The notes under the pieces are model-generated. The model saw only the letters and a program-made list of their open reading frames with translations, did not search any database and was not told where the DNA came from. This document shows positions 17,538-26,090 of a stretch of DNA of 64,000 nt, in pieces. A program made the position numbers and the translations under genes. Source of the DNA: an uncultured Gammaproteobacteria bacterium (GTDB taxonomy: Bacteria; Pseudomonadota; Gammaproteobacteria; Berkiellales; Berkiellaceae); the NCBI GenBank assembly GCA_902826485.1, contig CADEEZ010000008.1:1-64000 (forward strand). Direction: 5' to 3'. Positions within the stretch are counted from its first letter, which is position 1, and every line of letters begins with the position of its first letter.

Positions 17538-18989
17538 TCAGGGCCTTGATTTAGGCTTCACTTTATTTTTTGTTTGTATTTCTGGTGATGCTGGAGTACT
17601 TGCCGGTTGGTGAAAGATAAAAAGTGTTTCAGGATGTACCATCTTTAATTCAATTGCTTTTTGTAAAACAGCTTCTTGGGTTAGATAGGCATCGGGCATT
17701 TTATATCCGCGTCTTTTTTGAGCTTCCTTAAGCGCCACCTCAAATTTACCCTTATCCTGTGTTTTAATTTGCTTATAGGAATCAGGAGCAGGTGTATAAT
17801 TCATACCTAAACTTTTAGAGGAAGAGCAAATTTCATGGAAAGTGTGATCCCCTGCATCAATCATCCATCCCAAGCAAGCCAAACGACAAGTTTCCATGTT
17901 TTGTGTTTTTTTAGCCTTATCATCAAAAAAACCTAAGCAATACGCCAATGTCAAAACTTGATCTGTGGTACCTGAAATGCCGGCTATTAAGGGTTCTCTG
18001 GTTGCTGCGGCACTTATTGCGACAGGATCTGCGGGATTTTTACCCATCTCAAACCACGATTTTCCTGACTCCCATTTAACCTGCGACTCCGAACGGTTAA
18101 TATCAGTATTTTTAGCATAGGCAAATTTCTCCCTGTTACTAAGCGGTACTCTTAAAGCCTCATCGTTTATTTTAGGATTTGATTTAATAAACGCAGCTCT
18201 TGACTCTTTTGATAAAGTTTCACGCATGCCTCGATTAGATGCATAAGCGCCATACTGAAGTAATTGTCGCTTTTTTGCTGGGTTTGCGGGATCGGGTTGG
18301 GGCAACTTTGCAAGTTCTTCTTTAATATTGTTTATAACTTCTTCACTTAATCTCCAATCAATCTTTTTTTCTTCTAATTTTGTATTTATTGTTTTTACAT
18401 ATTCTGGATTATCTAAAAAATCACTAAAAAAGCCAAAAGCTGTTTTATACGGAATTAACATTGCTTCTCGAATATTACCTTCTTGAGCCGAGTGTCTTAA
18501 TGACATGGGACTTAACCCAACAAATCCAGCCGCACTCACATTTCCTTCTTCAATACCTTCTTTTTTTTTCCCAAGTTTTTCATTTACTATTTTTGTTAAC
18601 AATTCATTTTTTTTCAAAGAGGTATAAAAATCAGGGGGTAAAATAGTGGGTTCGAACCCTAATATGGTCTTTAGCTTATGGGGATCGGGGGGGATAGCAT
18701 TTACGCCATTCACTTCAATGCCTTGTTCAATGCAAATATCCATCACAGTAATAATGCGTTTCGCCAACGCATTGGCAAACGCCAATACTTCTTTATCTTT
18801 TACTGCTACATCTGCAATAGATTGTTCCATTGTTATTTTAGATTGTGCATAATCCGTCAAACAGCTGCGTTCGAGCTGAAGAAGTTGTTCAGGCGTAAGC
18901 TGCTGTTTTAAATGATTTGGGATATCAACTTGTACTGGTGTAAAAGTGCCTATATCATGTTGGATATACTCTTTTACTTTTTTAGGCAT
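17538..18989 (-). CDS. Large protein of unknown family, putative effector
   Basis: This 483-residue cytosolic-type protein has no signal peptide or membrane segments. I do not recognise its family. Visible features are a Pro/Lys-rich region near 240-255 and a conserved-looking block near residues 340-400 (AGISGTTDQVLTLAYCLGFF, then CRLACLGWMIDAGDHTFHEI and SSKSLGMNYTPAPDS). The His- and Cys-containing block could be catalytic. The tail ends KNKVKPKSRP. I chose ATG 18989, with GAGG 6 bases upstream. It lies 32 bases downstream of the ADP-ribosyltransferase on the same strand and is probably co-transcribed. The pair may be two effectors or an effector and accessory protein (inference). Confidence 0.8.
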   Translation of the reverse strand: MPKKVKEYIQHDIGTFTPVQVDIPNHLKQQLTPEQLLQLERSCLTDYAQSKITMEQSIADVAVKDKEVLAFANALAKRIITVMDICIEQGIEVNGVNAIPPDPHKLKTILGFEPTILPPDFYTSLKKNELLTKIVNEKLGKKKEGIEEGNVSAAGFVGLSPMSLRHSAQEGNIREAMLIPYKTAFGFFSDFLDNPEYVKTINTKLEEKKIDWRLSEEVINNIKEELAKLPQPDPANPAKKRQLLQYGAYASNRGMRETLSKESRAAFIKSNPKINDEALRVPLSNREKFAYAKNTDINRSESQVKWESGKSWFEMGKNPADPVAISAAATREPLIAGISGTTDQVLTLAYCLGFFDDKAKKTQNMETCRLACLGWMIDAGDHTFHEICSSSKSLGMNYTPAPDSYKQIKTQDKGKFEVALKEAQKRRGYKMPDAYLTQEAVLQKAIELKMVHPETLFIFHQPASTPASPEIQTKNKVKPKSRP

Positions 18990-19021
18990 AAAAAACCTCA
19001 TCTACAATTGTAATACACATA

Positions 19022-20461
19022 TTAACGTTTGCTTTTTGGATATTTAATATCTTGCGGTAATTGCTGTGTAACAAATTCTTTTTTAGTCTTATCATCTGGT
19101 TCATGATTGGGATCTGAATTTTCCAAGTTAGAGAAAATTAGGCTCGATGATTTTTCCACAGATTCGTTTTTCAATTCAGTTTCATTCAAGTTCTTATCCT
19201 GGGACACGTTTTTTTGACCCTGAAATTCAGGTGTTAAACCCGATATGGTTCTAACGGATTTTGCTAGAAAATAAGTTATTCCCTCTTCTTCATAGGAACC
19301 CAAATATTGGATTTGAGTGGGGAGGATTAATATTTCTTTCTCTTTAGGATAACAAGAAATTAGACTAATATTTTGACCTAGAATGCCACCTGTGAAAATT
19401 AAGGCGGAAGACTTAATCCAGTCTTCCATGGCGGTTCCAAAAGAGGTGCTTGTAAATCCTTTTTCATAATAAAGTTCACCAGTGATGGCTAATCTTTTCT
19501 TCTCTTCTAGACTTGCTCCTGTGCTTGATGAGCCTCTATAGGTTGTATGATAGTTTTCAACAGGCGTTTTATTTAAACCCGCGGCACAAAATAGAGAGCT
19601 TAGAACGACTTCTTTTAATTTCTCAATATTACCAAACTGCATTTTACCCTCTAAAAAATCGTTCATTTCTTCAGAATATGTGGTATAGATATTTATTCCC
19701 GCTATTTCTGCATCACTCAGGTGGGACAATTTCGTATTATCAGGGTCTAATTTTCTAAAGTACTCAGGATTAGCCTTCTGATCACCTCTAATAAGCTCAG
19801 AATCAGGATGAATGTGGTTAAGTCCTTCTCGATAAGCAAAATCCACAAATTTTTTGTGTAAGTCAGCATCAGAAAAACTAACATGAGATAAATTGGCATT
19901 TGCGATGCATTCAGATAAATCAAATGTCTCGCCATTTTTATAATATAAAATATATTTATCATTTTCTATTTTGACGTCTGAAATTTGATCGTTTAATAAA
20001 TCGGCCGCCACTTTCATCAGGTTTTGAGTATCTTGAGAAATATTTAAAGGCGCTTGTATTAATGCGGTCGCATTGTTTTGGGGGATTCTTCTTTTGATTT
20101 CAAACAGGATTTGTTCTTCGGTGAAGTTGTTTCTCAATTTTTCGTCAGATACTAACTCCAACATGGATATTTTTTGTAAAGCGAATAGATTCGAATAATT
20201 GCGTAATGCTTGACGTAACGCATCTTCTAGTTCAATACTATTTACCAGACTGTGTTCTTGAGTCCCATTACCATGGGCCAAAAAATCTGAATAGTCGCCA
20301 TTATTTTTAGCTTTTGAATAAGCATCATAAATATCGACATATTTTTTAAATGTATCATTCGACAACGCTTCTTGAGGCAGGATATCCGAACCATTTTTTA
20401 TTAACAAAGACCAAACTGAATTATCCTGAACAGCTTTTTTCCATTCATTTTCAATACTCAT
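19022..20461 (-). CDS. R-S-E class mono-ADP-ribosyltransferase, putative effector toxin
   Basis: This 479-residue protein has its ADP-ribosyltransferase core at about residues 300-400. R309 lies in TTYRGSSS, the S-T-S motif (338-340) in EKGFTSTSFG, and the E-x-E pair (E374, E376) in YPKEKEILILP. This is the complete R-S-E triad of arginine-directed ADP-ribosylating toxins such as the ExoS, C2/iota and eukaryotic ART groups. The 300-residue N-terminal region is helical and of unknown family. The tail is Ser/Asn/Glu-rich and ends YPKSKR. There is no signal peptide and no adjacent immunity candidate, which favours a host-directed effector over an interbacterial toxin (inference). A short inverted repeat (AGTCC/GGACT, 20479-20498) sits just upstream. 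Confidence 0.85.
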   Translation of the reverse strand: MSIENEWKKAVQDNSVWSLLIKNGSDILPQEALSNDTFKKYVDIYDAYSKAKNNGDYSDFLAHGNGTQEHSLVNSIELEDALRQALRNYSNLFALQKISMLELVSDEKLRNNFTEEQILFEIKRRIPQNNATALIQAPLNISQDTQNLMKVAADLLNDQISDVKIENDKYILYYKNGETFDLSECIANANLSHVSFSDADLHKKFVDFAYREGLNHIHPDSELIRGDQKANPEYFRKLDPDNTKLSHLSDAEIAGINIYTTYSEEMNDFLEGKMQFGNIEKLKEVVLSSLFCAAGLNKTPVENYHTTYRGSSSTGASLEEKKRLAITGELYYEKGFTSTSFGTAMEDWIKSSALIFTGGILGQNISLISCYPKEKEILILPTQIQYLGSYEEEGITYFLAKSVRTISGLTPEFQGQKNVSQDKNLNETELKNESVEKSSSLIFSNLENSDPNHEPDDKTKKEFVTQQLPQDIKYPKSKR

Positions 20462-20594
20462 AACTACACCTTAAATTAAGTCCTACTAATAATGGACTAA
20501 AGCATGTAAGATAAAGTTCAAATTTCCTGGCCAAGCACCAAACAAATGTAGCGAATTACCTAATTATGGTCTCGCAAAAGGTATTTGATACCTA

Positions 20595-20627
20595 CCCCTG
20601 TGGAGTTGCAAAGTAGCGAAACGGGAG
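20595..20627. repeat. Dispersed hairpin repeat, copy 3 (degenerate)
   Basis: CCCCTGTGGAGTTGCAAAGTAGCGAAACGGGAG keeps the ends and the GTAGCGA part of copy 2 with about seven changes. It lies in the roughly 290-base gap between the ADP-ribosyltransferase and the next gene, which otherwise holds the divergent promoters. Confidence 0.55.
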
Positions 20628-20754
20628 CTAAAAAAGAATAAAAAAAACAAGGCACCTAACTTCTGTGGCTTTATTAATACCCGTCTATATGTTATATTTT
20701 CCAGTCGGGCAACTTCAGCTCTTTCATTATATAGCGCTTAATAAAGGTGATCTT

Positions 20755-21246
20755 ATGTTTAAATATATCTCTGTTTTGTTCGTTCTTTTAATAAGCACAG
20801 CGAGTATTACTTTTGCTGAAGGGGCGATAACCCCAGAAAAATTATTGCCTGCGGGCGTAGATTCGGGTGAAATAGTTAATCCTTACACGGGTGAGAAAGG
20901 GCAAGCGAGAAAAGGGACAGTAGGGGCAACCATTAATAATATTGTGGTGTTAAATAAATTACTACAAGAAAAGCCAACTGCTAGTACTGATAAGAAAATT
21001 GATGAGCATGCTCAGGCCATCATGAAATTAATTCCTTCTTTAAAAGTTATTGCGTTGTTTGATTTTTTTACGGTGGAAGAATGGTTAGGCAATCATGACA
21101 AACAACCCGGACGTGCATTGGTGGCAATATTTTATTTACAAAAATATCCAAATGAAATAACACCAGAAATTAAAACACAGTTAAAACAAGTAGAGAATGA
21201 AACAAATATTCAGAAACTTAAAGCAGAAATTAAAAAGCTGTCTTAG
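20755..21246 (+). CDS. Small exported protein of unknown function
   Basis: This 163-residue protein has a clear signal peptide (MFKYISVLFVLLISTASITFA, cleavage before EGA) and is therefore periplasmic or secreted. The mature part is mostly helical with a Lys/Glu-rich C-terminal coiled stretch (VENETNIQKLKAEIKKLS). I chose ATG 20755, where AAAGGTGA is well spaced and the signal peptide begins; the longer frame from 20665 has no support. An intrinsic terminator follows. No family recognised. Confidence 0.8.
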   Translation: MFKYISVLFVLLISTASITFAEGAITPEKLLPAGVDSGEIVNPYTGEKGQARKGTVGATINNIVVLNKLLQEKPTASTDKKIDEHAQAIMKLIPSLKVIALFDFFTVEEWLGNHDKQPGRALVAIFYLQKYPNEITPEIKTQLKQVENETNIQKLKAEIKKLS

Positions 21247-21264
21247 TCTTAGTATTTTCTACAT

Positions 21265-21295
21265 GAAAAAGCTCGTGTGATAACGGGCTTTTTTA
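21265..21295 (+). terminator. Intrinsic terminator
   Basis: AAAAAGCTCGT pairs with ACGGGCTTTTT (one G-T pair) and is followed by T-rich sequence, 18 bases after the stop of the exported protein gene. It separates that gene from the pterin operon. Confidence 0.8.
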
Positions 21296-21443
21296 TTATA
21301 ATTGGGAAATAAAATTTTTCTAGTTAAAAATTGCTGTTTAAAGTGCAATACGTGGCTGCTTAAATTCCCAGTAGAAACTTTTACAAATATTCCGATATAT
21401 TAATAGAACAAACCGATGTGCCAGACTTTACCCGGAGGAAACC

Positions 21444-21998
21444 TTGGAAAATCTATTCACTAAGATGATTTCATTTCTGGGAGAGGATCCAAACCGAGAA
21501 GGCTTGAGGGACACCCCCGCTCGAGCGGCAAAAGCAATGCAGTATTTGACTAGGGGCTATACTCAAAATCTTAATGATATTATTCATAATGCCATTTTTG
21601 AAAGTAAAAATGATGGTATCGTTATATTAAAAAATATTGAATTTTATTCTTTGTGTGAACATCATTTACTGCCATTTTTTGGGACAGCCCATATTGGCTA
21701 TTTGCCCAAAGGAAAAGTAATAGGGATTTCAAAAATTGCGAGAATCGTCGATTTTTATTCACATAGAATGCAAATACAAGAAAATTTAACCAAACAAATA
21801 GCCGAGTGTATCAATGAAGTCATTGAGCCCGATGGCGTCGGTGTCATTATAGAAGCAAAACATATGTGTATGATGATGCGCGGAGTTCAAAAACAATCCA
21901 GTATCATGAGCACATCAGAAATGTTAGGTAAATTTCGTAGTAATTCAAAAACGCGCAATGAGTTTTTGATGTTGATGAAGAATAATTATGAAAAATGA
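21444..21998 (+). CDS. folE: GTP cyclohydrolase I (type IA)
   Basis: This 184-residue enzyme converts GTP to 7,8-dihydroneopterin triphosphate, the first step to folate and tetrahydropterins. Zinc ligands are visible: C71 and H74 in [12 protein letters not shown] and C142 in KHMCMMMRG. It starts at TTG 21444, with GGAGG 5 bases upstream. It overlaps the PTPS-like gene by 11 bases, forming a tight three-gene operon with the SDR. A second, unrelated-fold GTP cyclohydrolase (folE2) is encoded at 47188-47991, so the window encodes both types. Confidence 0.96.
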   Translation: MENLFTKMISFLGEDPNREGLRDTPARAAKAMQYLTRGYTQNLNDIIHNAIFESKNDGIVILKNIEFYSLCEHHLLPFFGTAHIGYLPKGKVIGISKIARIVDFYSHRMQIQENLTKQIAECINEVIEPDGVGVIIEAKHMCMMMRGVQKQSSIMSTSEMLGKFRSNSKTRNEFLMLMKNNYEK

Positions 21999-22497
21999 GA
22001 TATCGAGTTTGGCTGTTGTGGTGATAGACAGAGAAGATTTAAAGTTTTCAGCAGCGCATTTTACTATTTTTTCAGCCACACAACGTGAGCGTCTTCATGG
22101 ACACAATTTTTATGTTTGCTTAGAATTAACGTCAAGCGTAAAAAATGATGGCATGAGTGTCAATTATACGATTTACCGAGAAAAAATAAAAAACTTGTGT
22201 TTGCAACTTAATGAATATACTTTAATGCCGCAGTTCTCCCCTTTTTTGAATATAAAAGATGAAGAGCCCTATTATTTAATAGAATTCAACAAAGAAAAAA
22301 TGTATTTTTTAAAAAAAGATACATTGATTTTACCTTTAAGAAATATTTCTAACGAAGAATTGTGTCGTTGGTTTGTTGAGCAGATCATCGAAGATCATGA
22401 TTTACCAGAACAAAAATTAATTACCGAAATTAAAGTAAAGGTTTCTTCTGCGGCAGGGCAAAAGCATGAAGTTACCCATAGGCTTTTAAATGAATAA
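21988..22497 (+). CDS. 6-pyruvoyltetrahydropterin synthase family protein, PTPS-III-like
   Basis: This 169-residue protein has its zinc-binding histidines at H24 (FSAAHF), H37 and H39 (LHGHN) and a C-terminal EVTHRLLNE element of the PTPS/QueD fold. In QueD the catalytic Cys lies four residues before LHGH; here that position is Arg and a Glu (E34) sits three before it, as RERLHGH. That resembles the PTPS-III group, in which Glu replaces Cys and the enzyme makes 6-hydroxymethyl-dihydropterin for folate. A role in tetrahydrobiopterin synthesis is the alternative, supported by the neighbouring reductase. It overlaps folE by 11 and the SDR gene by 8 bases. Confidence 0.85.
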   Translation: MKNEISSLAVVVIDREDLKFSAAHFTIFSATQRERLHGHNFYVCLELTSSVKNDGMSVNYTIYREKIKNLCLQLNEYTLMPQFSPFLNIKDEEPYYLIEFNKEKMYFLKKDTLILPLRNISNEELCRWFVEQIIEDHDLPEQKLITEIKVKVSSAAGQKHEVTHRLLNE

Positions 22498-23194
22498 TAA
22501 GTTGCTAATTATTACGGGTGGTAGTCAAGGAATAGGGCTTTCAGCTGTGAGAAAGTTCGGACAAGAAGGTTGGCAAGTATTAAATCTCTCACGTCAGCAT
22601 TGTCCAGAAGCATCTGCTGATCAGCTTTCTATCGATCTCAGTGATAAAAAAGCCGTAAAATTATTAGGAAAAATGCTTTCTCAAAAAATAGTCAAAAAAA
22701 ATAGAATTTGTTTGGTGCATAATGCATTTATATATACATCAGACACAATCCAAGAACCCAATATTGATTATTTGCAGTCAGCTTTACAAATTGGGGTAGT
22801 CTCTCCTATGTTGTTAAATAAAATAATCATTCCCATGATGGCAGAGCAGTCATCCATTATCTATATTGGCTCGACATTAGCAACAAAAGCAGTAGCCAAC
22901 TCAGCCACTTATACGACCATTAAACATGCGGTGGTTGGTGCAATGCGGGCAACCTGTCAAGATCTCACTTCATTGCCTATTCATACAGCTTGTGTTAACC
23001 CGGGCTTTACTGACACCCCTATGCTAAAAAAATATTCAAAAAATTTAGAAACCATTAAGATACTAAAATCTAAAGTTGGTGCGAATAGACTTATCCTTCC
23101 AGAAGAAATTGCAGAGGTAGTGTACTTTTGTGCGATGAATCCAGTGGTTAATGGCACTGTCATTCAGGCAAATTTAGGTCAAATTGAGAGTTAA
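22490..23194 (+). CDS. Short-chain dehydrogenase/reductase, candidate pterin (sepiapterin- or FolM-like) reductase
   Basis: This 234-residue SDR has the cofactor motif TGGSQGIG at residues 9-16 and the catalytic S...YxxxK as IGSTLATK then YTTIK, with the downstream NPGFTDTPM segment. Its position in an overlapping operon after folE and the PTPS-like gene suggests reduction of a pterin to the tetrahydro cofactor needed by PhhA (sepiapterin reductase or dihydromonapterin reductase activity). Sequence alone cannot fix the substrate. It converges on the NHLM exporter with only two bases between stop codons and no terminator. Confidence 0.85.
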   Translation: MNNKLLIITGGSQGIGLSAVRKFGQEGWQVLNLSRQHCPEASADQLSIDLSDKKAVKLLGKMLSQKIVKKNRICLVHNAFIYTSDTIQEPNIDYLQSALQIGVVSPMLLNKIIIPMMAEQSSIIYIGSTLATKAVANSATYTTIKHAVVGAMRATCQDLTSLPIHTACVNPGFTDTPMLKKYSKNLETIKILKSKVGANRLILPEEIAEVVYFCAMNPVVNGTVIQANLGQIES

Positions 23195-23196
23195 TT

Positions 23197-26088
23197 TTAT
23201 CTGGATATCATTTCAAAAAATAGGCCTTTTTTATTCAATAATTCTTGATAAGTACCCGTTTCTTTAATTTGGTTATCATCAACAACATAAATTTTATCAA
23301 CCGACATTAGACTATCTAATCGATGTGTAATGATAATACGCGTGATTTTTAATTTGGCTAATGTATCTAGAACTATTTTTTGTGTAATATTGTCTAGTGA
23401 ACGAGAAGCTTCATCAAATATAATAATCTTGGGGTTTTTTGCAAGGGCTCTGGCTATTAATATTCTTTGTTTTTGTCCGCCAGACAATCCAAAATTTTCA
23501 ATATTAATAAGGGTATCCATTTGCATGGGCATGTTCAAAATTTCATCTGCAATACCGGCTTGCGCTGCTGCCTTCCAAGCTTCTTCAAGGGTGAGAGAAC
23601 TTATTCCGGCAATATTCTCAAAAATAGTACCCGGCAACAATTTATCATGCTGCAATACTATGCCCAATTGCCTTCTTAATAAATCTAAATCTAGGGTTCC
23701 TAAATCATTATTATCAAAATAGATACTGCCTTTTTGAGGTGTTTCAAAACCTAACAAGAGTCGTATTAAGGTAGATTTTCCGGCTCCAGATTTACCTGTA
23801 ATCGCGATATATTCACCACTTTCAATATGTAAATTGATATCATCTAATACTAATAAATCTTGATCTTGATAGCTAAAAGAAACTTTGCTTAACTCAATTT
23901 CTCCTCGAAGTTCACCAGGATCAATGCTTCCGATTTTCAATTCTGGAATGGTTTCTGTAAATTCTTTTGTTTTCTTGTATAAGGGAAATACCCTTATCAC
24001 TTTATCAAGAACTTCTGATAGATTAAAACCAGTCATGATAACTTGTGTTAAAGCGATATTAAAACCAATAAAGACTCCAGGGGTAAATTCATTTTTAATA
24101 TTGTCAAAAATATTTAATCCGATATACATTATAGCGGTAATCACGAGAGGCATAATTTCGGAGATAGATTTGATTGATATCACAAGTTTAAGTGCTTTAT
24201 TGTATATTTTCTGACGTTGGTAAAAGGCTCTTGACCAATTTAAAATAGCATGATGTTCAGCACCCGCAAGCCTGATTTTAGTGATACCTGAAATAAATTC
24301 AGCAATCATGCCAAAAACTTTTCCATTGTGCAAAATAATTTTTTCTTCGTATACTAATCTTTTTTTATTTAGAGCAAAAATCATTAGCATAAATAGGGCG
24401 ATTCCACCTAAAGTAAAAATAGCCAAAGTTGGCTGAAAATAAAACATAATGATAATACTAAAAATAACAAAAAAAGAATCGATAATGAAACTAAAAGTGG
24501 TACCAGATAAATCAATTCGGATCTGGGTGAGACTGCTTATTTTATATACTAATTCTCCGGCAGTGTATTGTTTAAAAAAGGAAATGGGCAGCATAAATAT
24601 TCTGGTCCAAAAAGTAGATTGAATTTGAGCATCTACTCGACTTTCCATGTTAAGTAAAATCACCCTTTTTGTTATTTCAAAGGTACTTATTGAAATGACA
24701 CTGATAATCAAAACAAGTATGATCGTTAAAAGTTGATTTTTATCATTGTTTAAAATAACGTTGTCAAAAATATATTGAGACAAAAGGGGAACGGCTAATC
24801 CGAGTAGAGAAGTCATGAGACAACAAAAAATTATCATTTTTAAATCACGAGGTGATTTTTTCAAGCTTGATTTAATAATTTCTCTTAGTTTTAGTCTCGA
24901 GGATTCAAATCGTTCATATAAATAATAGGCGGTGTATTTAAACCTTTTTTCATGAGCGTGATCGACTATTGTGCGACCATGATACAATGTTTTTTGAAAT
25001 TCATACTGATTTTTTTGATTTGGTAAAAGGGCAAGAGGACGGTTTGTGCTTTTTTCAAAAGCAAGTAAAGGGCCGTGGTTATATTCATGCCAATTGGGTG
25101 ATAGGGCTACTTTTCTATAAAATATTTTAGAAAAGTTTAATTGTTCATTTAGATTTAACTTTGTGTTTATCAGGTAATTTTTATCTAATATATAAGCATT
25201 GGCGTTTTGATAGGCACTGATTTGCGTGCAAGCGATGGAAAGAGGTTCTTGCCTTATATTAGAATGTAAATAAGAAACATCTTGAAAAGAAGAACATTTT
25301 TTTAAAAGTGTTACCGATTCGTAGATCGCCAATCGATTATTAATCACTTTATCATAGATGATAATGCCTTCAAATAATTCTCTATTCTCAATATGGATCA
25401 GTTTGAGTTTGAATATGATAGAACAATATTTGTTGAGTTGTTTCCAAAGGAGATCGGCTCGTAATAAATCAATTGTAAATTTAATTATAATTGAGCTGTC
25501 TTCGTTGATTTCAAACCATGAGATAGGGGTAATCGGAAAATAATCTATACGAGGGGAAAAATATAATCCCTCATCTCCTATGAAATAGCTTTCACTCTTA
25601 TCTAATAAACACCACTGAATTTTCTTTCGAGAAGAGATGATGGATTTTTTTTCTATATATAAAGTAACGTCTTTGGTGCATTCTTGATAAGATTTAGGAA
25701 AGGGGAGTTGAATGTTTGGTTTTGTTATCGCAATAATAAACTGATCGAGCAAATCACTTATTTCTTCTTGATTATTAAGATCAAGTGAAAGACATTGATT
25801 TTTAGAAAAACTAATCACTTCTGTTTTTGCACAAACTCGTCCCATGAGAAAAAAATCACATTCTCTCGGAAGGTTAATCCCAACGAAAATTTGCCCTTTA
25901 TTTATACGTACAAAGTGATTTAAATTGCTCGTTACTTCATTTTGGCTTGCAAAAGACCCCATTAAGAAAAGATCAACCGCACCTTCCTTAACATACCAAA
26001 TTTTCTCAAGATCATTAATATTAAATCGGCCACCAGGGGTTGATTGTTCTAAAGCGCCTATGCGGGATAATAATGCATCGAGTGTCAT
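23197..26088 (-). CDS. NHLM-type peptide export ABC transporter, non-peptidase subunit
   Basis: This 963-residue protein has a long N-terminal region with an element like WYVKEGAVDLFLMG (residues 31-44), typical of the second ABC protein of NHLM bacteriocin systems and resembling a cyclic-nucleotide-binding fold. An ABC exporter membrane domain follows (about 415-700), then a nucleotide-binding domain with Walker A GKSGAGKSTL, signature LSGGQKQRI, Walker B IIIFDEASRSLD and H-loop THRL. It has no C39 domain. It is the last gene of a HlyD-ABC-ABC operon, two bases after its partner. Expected role: export of leader peptides across the inner membrane with the 26091-28247 protein. Confidence 0.9.
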   Translation of the reverse strand: MTLDALLSRIGALEQSTPGGRFNINDLEKIWYVKEGAVDLFLMGSFASQNEVTSNLNHFVRINKGQIFVGINLPRECDFFLMGRVCAKTEVISFSKNQCLSLDLNNQEEISDLLDQFIIAITKPNIQLPFPKSYQECTKDVTLYIEKKSIISSRKKIQWCLLDKSESYFIGDEGLYFSPRIDYFPITPISWFEINEDSSIIIKFTIDLLRADLLWKQLNKYCSIIFKLKLIHIENRELFEGIIIYDKVINNRLAIYESVTLLKKCSSFQDVSYLHSNIRQEPLSIACTQISAYQNANAYILDKNYLINTKLNLNEQLNFSKIFYRKVALSPNWHEYNHGPLLAFEKSTNRPLALLPNQKNQYEFQKTLYHGRTIVDHAHEKRFKYTAYYLYERFESSRLKLREIIKSSLKKSPRDLKMIIFCCLMTSLLGLAVPLLSQYIFDNVILNNDKNQLLTIILVLIISVISISTFEITKRVILLNMESRVDAQIQSTFWTRIFMLPISFFKQYTAGELVYKISSLTQIRIDLSGTTFSFIIDSFFVIFSIIIMFYFQPTLAIFTLGGIALFMLMIFALNKKRLVYEEKIILHNGKVFGMIAEFISGITKIRLAGAEHHAILNWSRAFYQRQKIYNKALKLVISIKSISEIMPLVITAIMYIGLNIFDNIKNEFTPGVFIGFNIALTQVIMTGFNLSEVLDKVIRVFPLYKKTKEFTETIPELKIGSIDPGELRGEIELSKVSFSYQDQDLLVLDDINLHIESGEYIAITGKSGAGKSTLIRLLLGFETPQKGSIYFDNNDLGTLDLDLLRRQLGIVLQHDKLLPGTIFENIAGISSLTLEEAWKAAAQAGIADEILNMPMQMDTLINIENFGLSGGQKQRILIARALAKNPKIIIFDEASRSLDNITQKIVLDTLAKLKITRIIITHRLDSLMSVDKIYVVDDNQIKETGTYQELLNKKGLFFEMISR

Positions 26089-26090
26089 AT

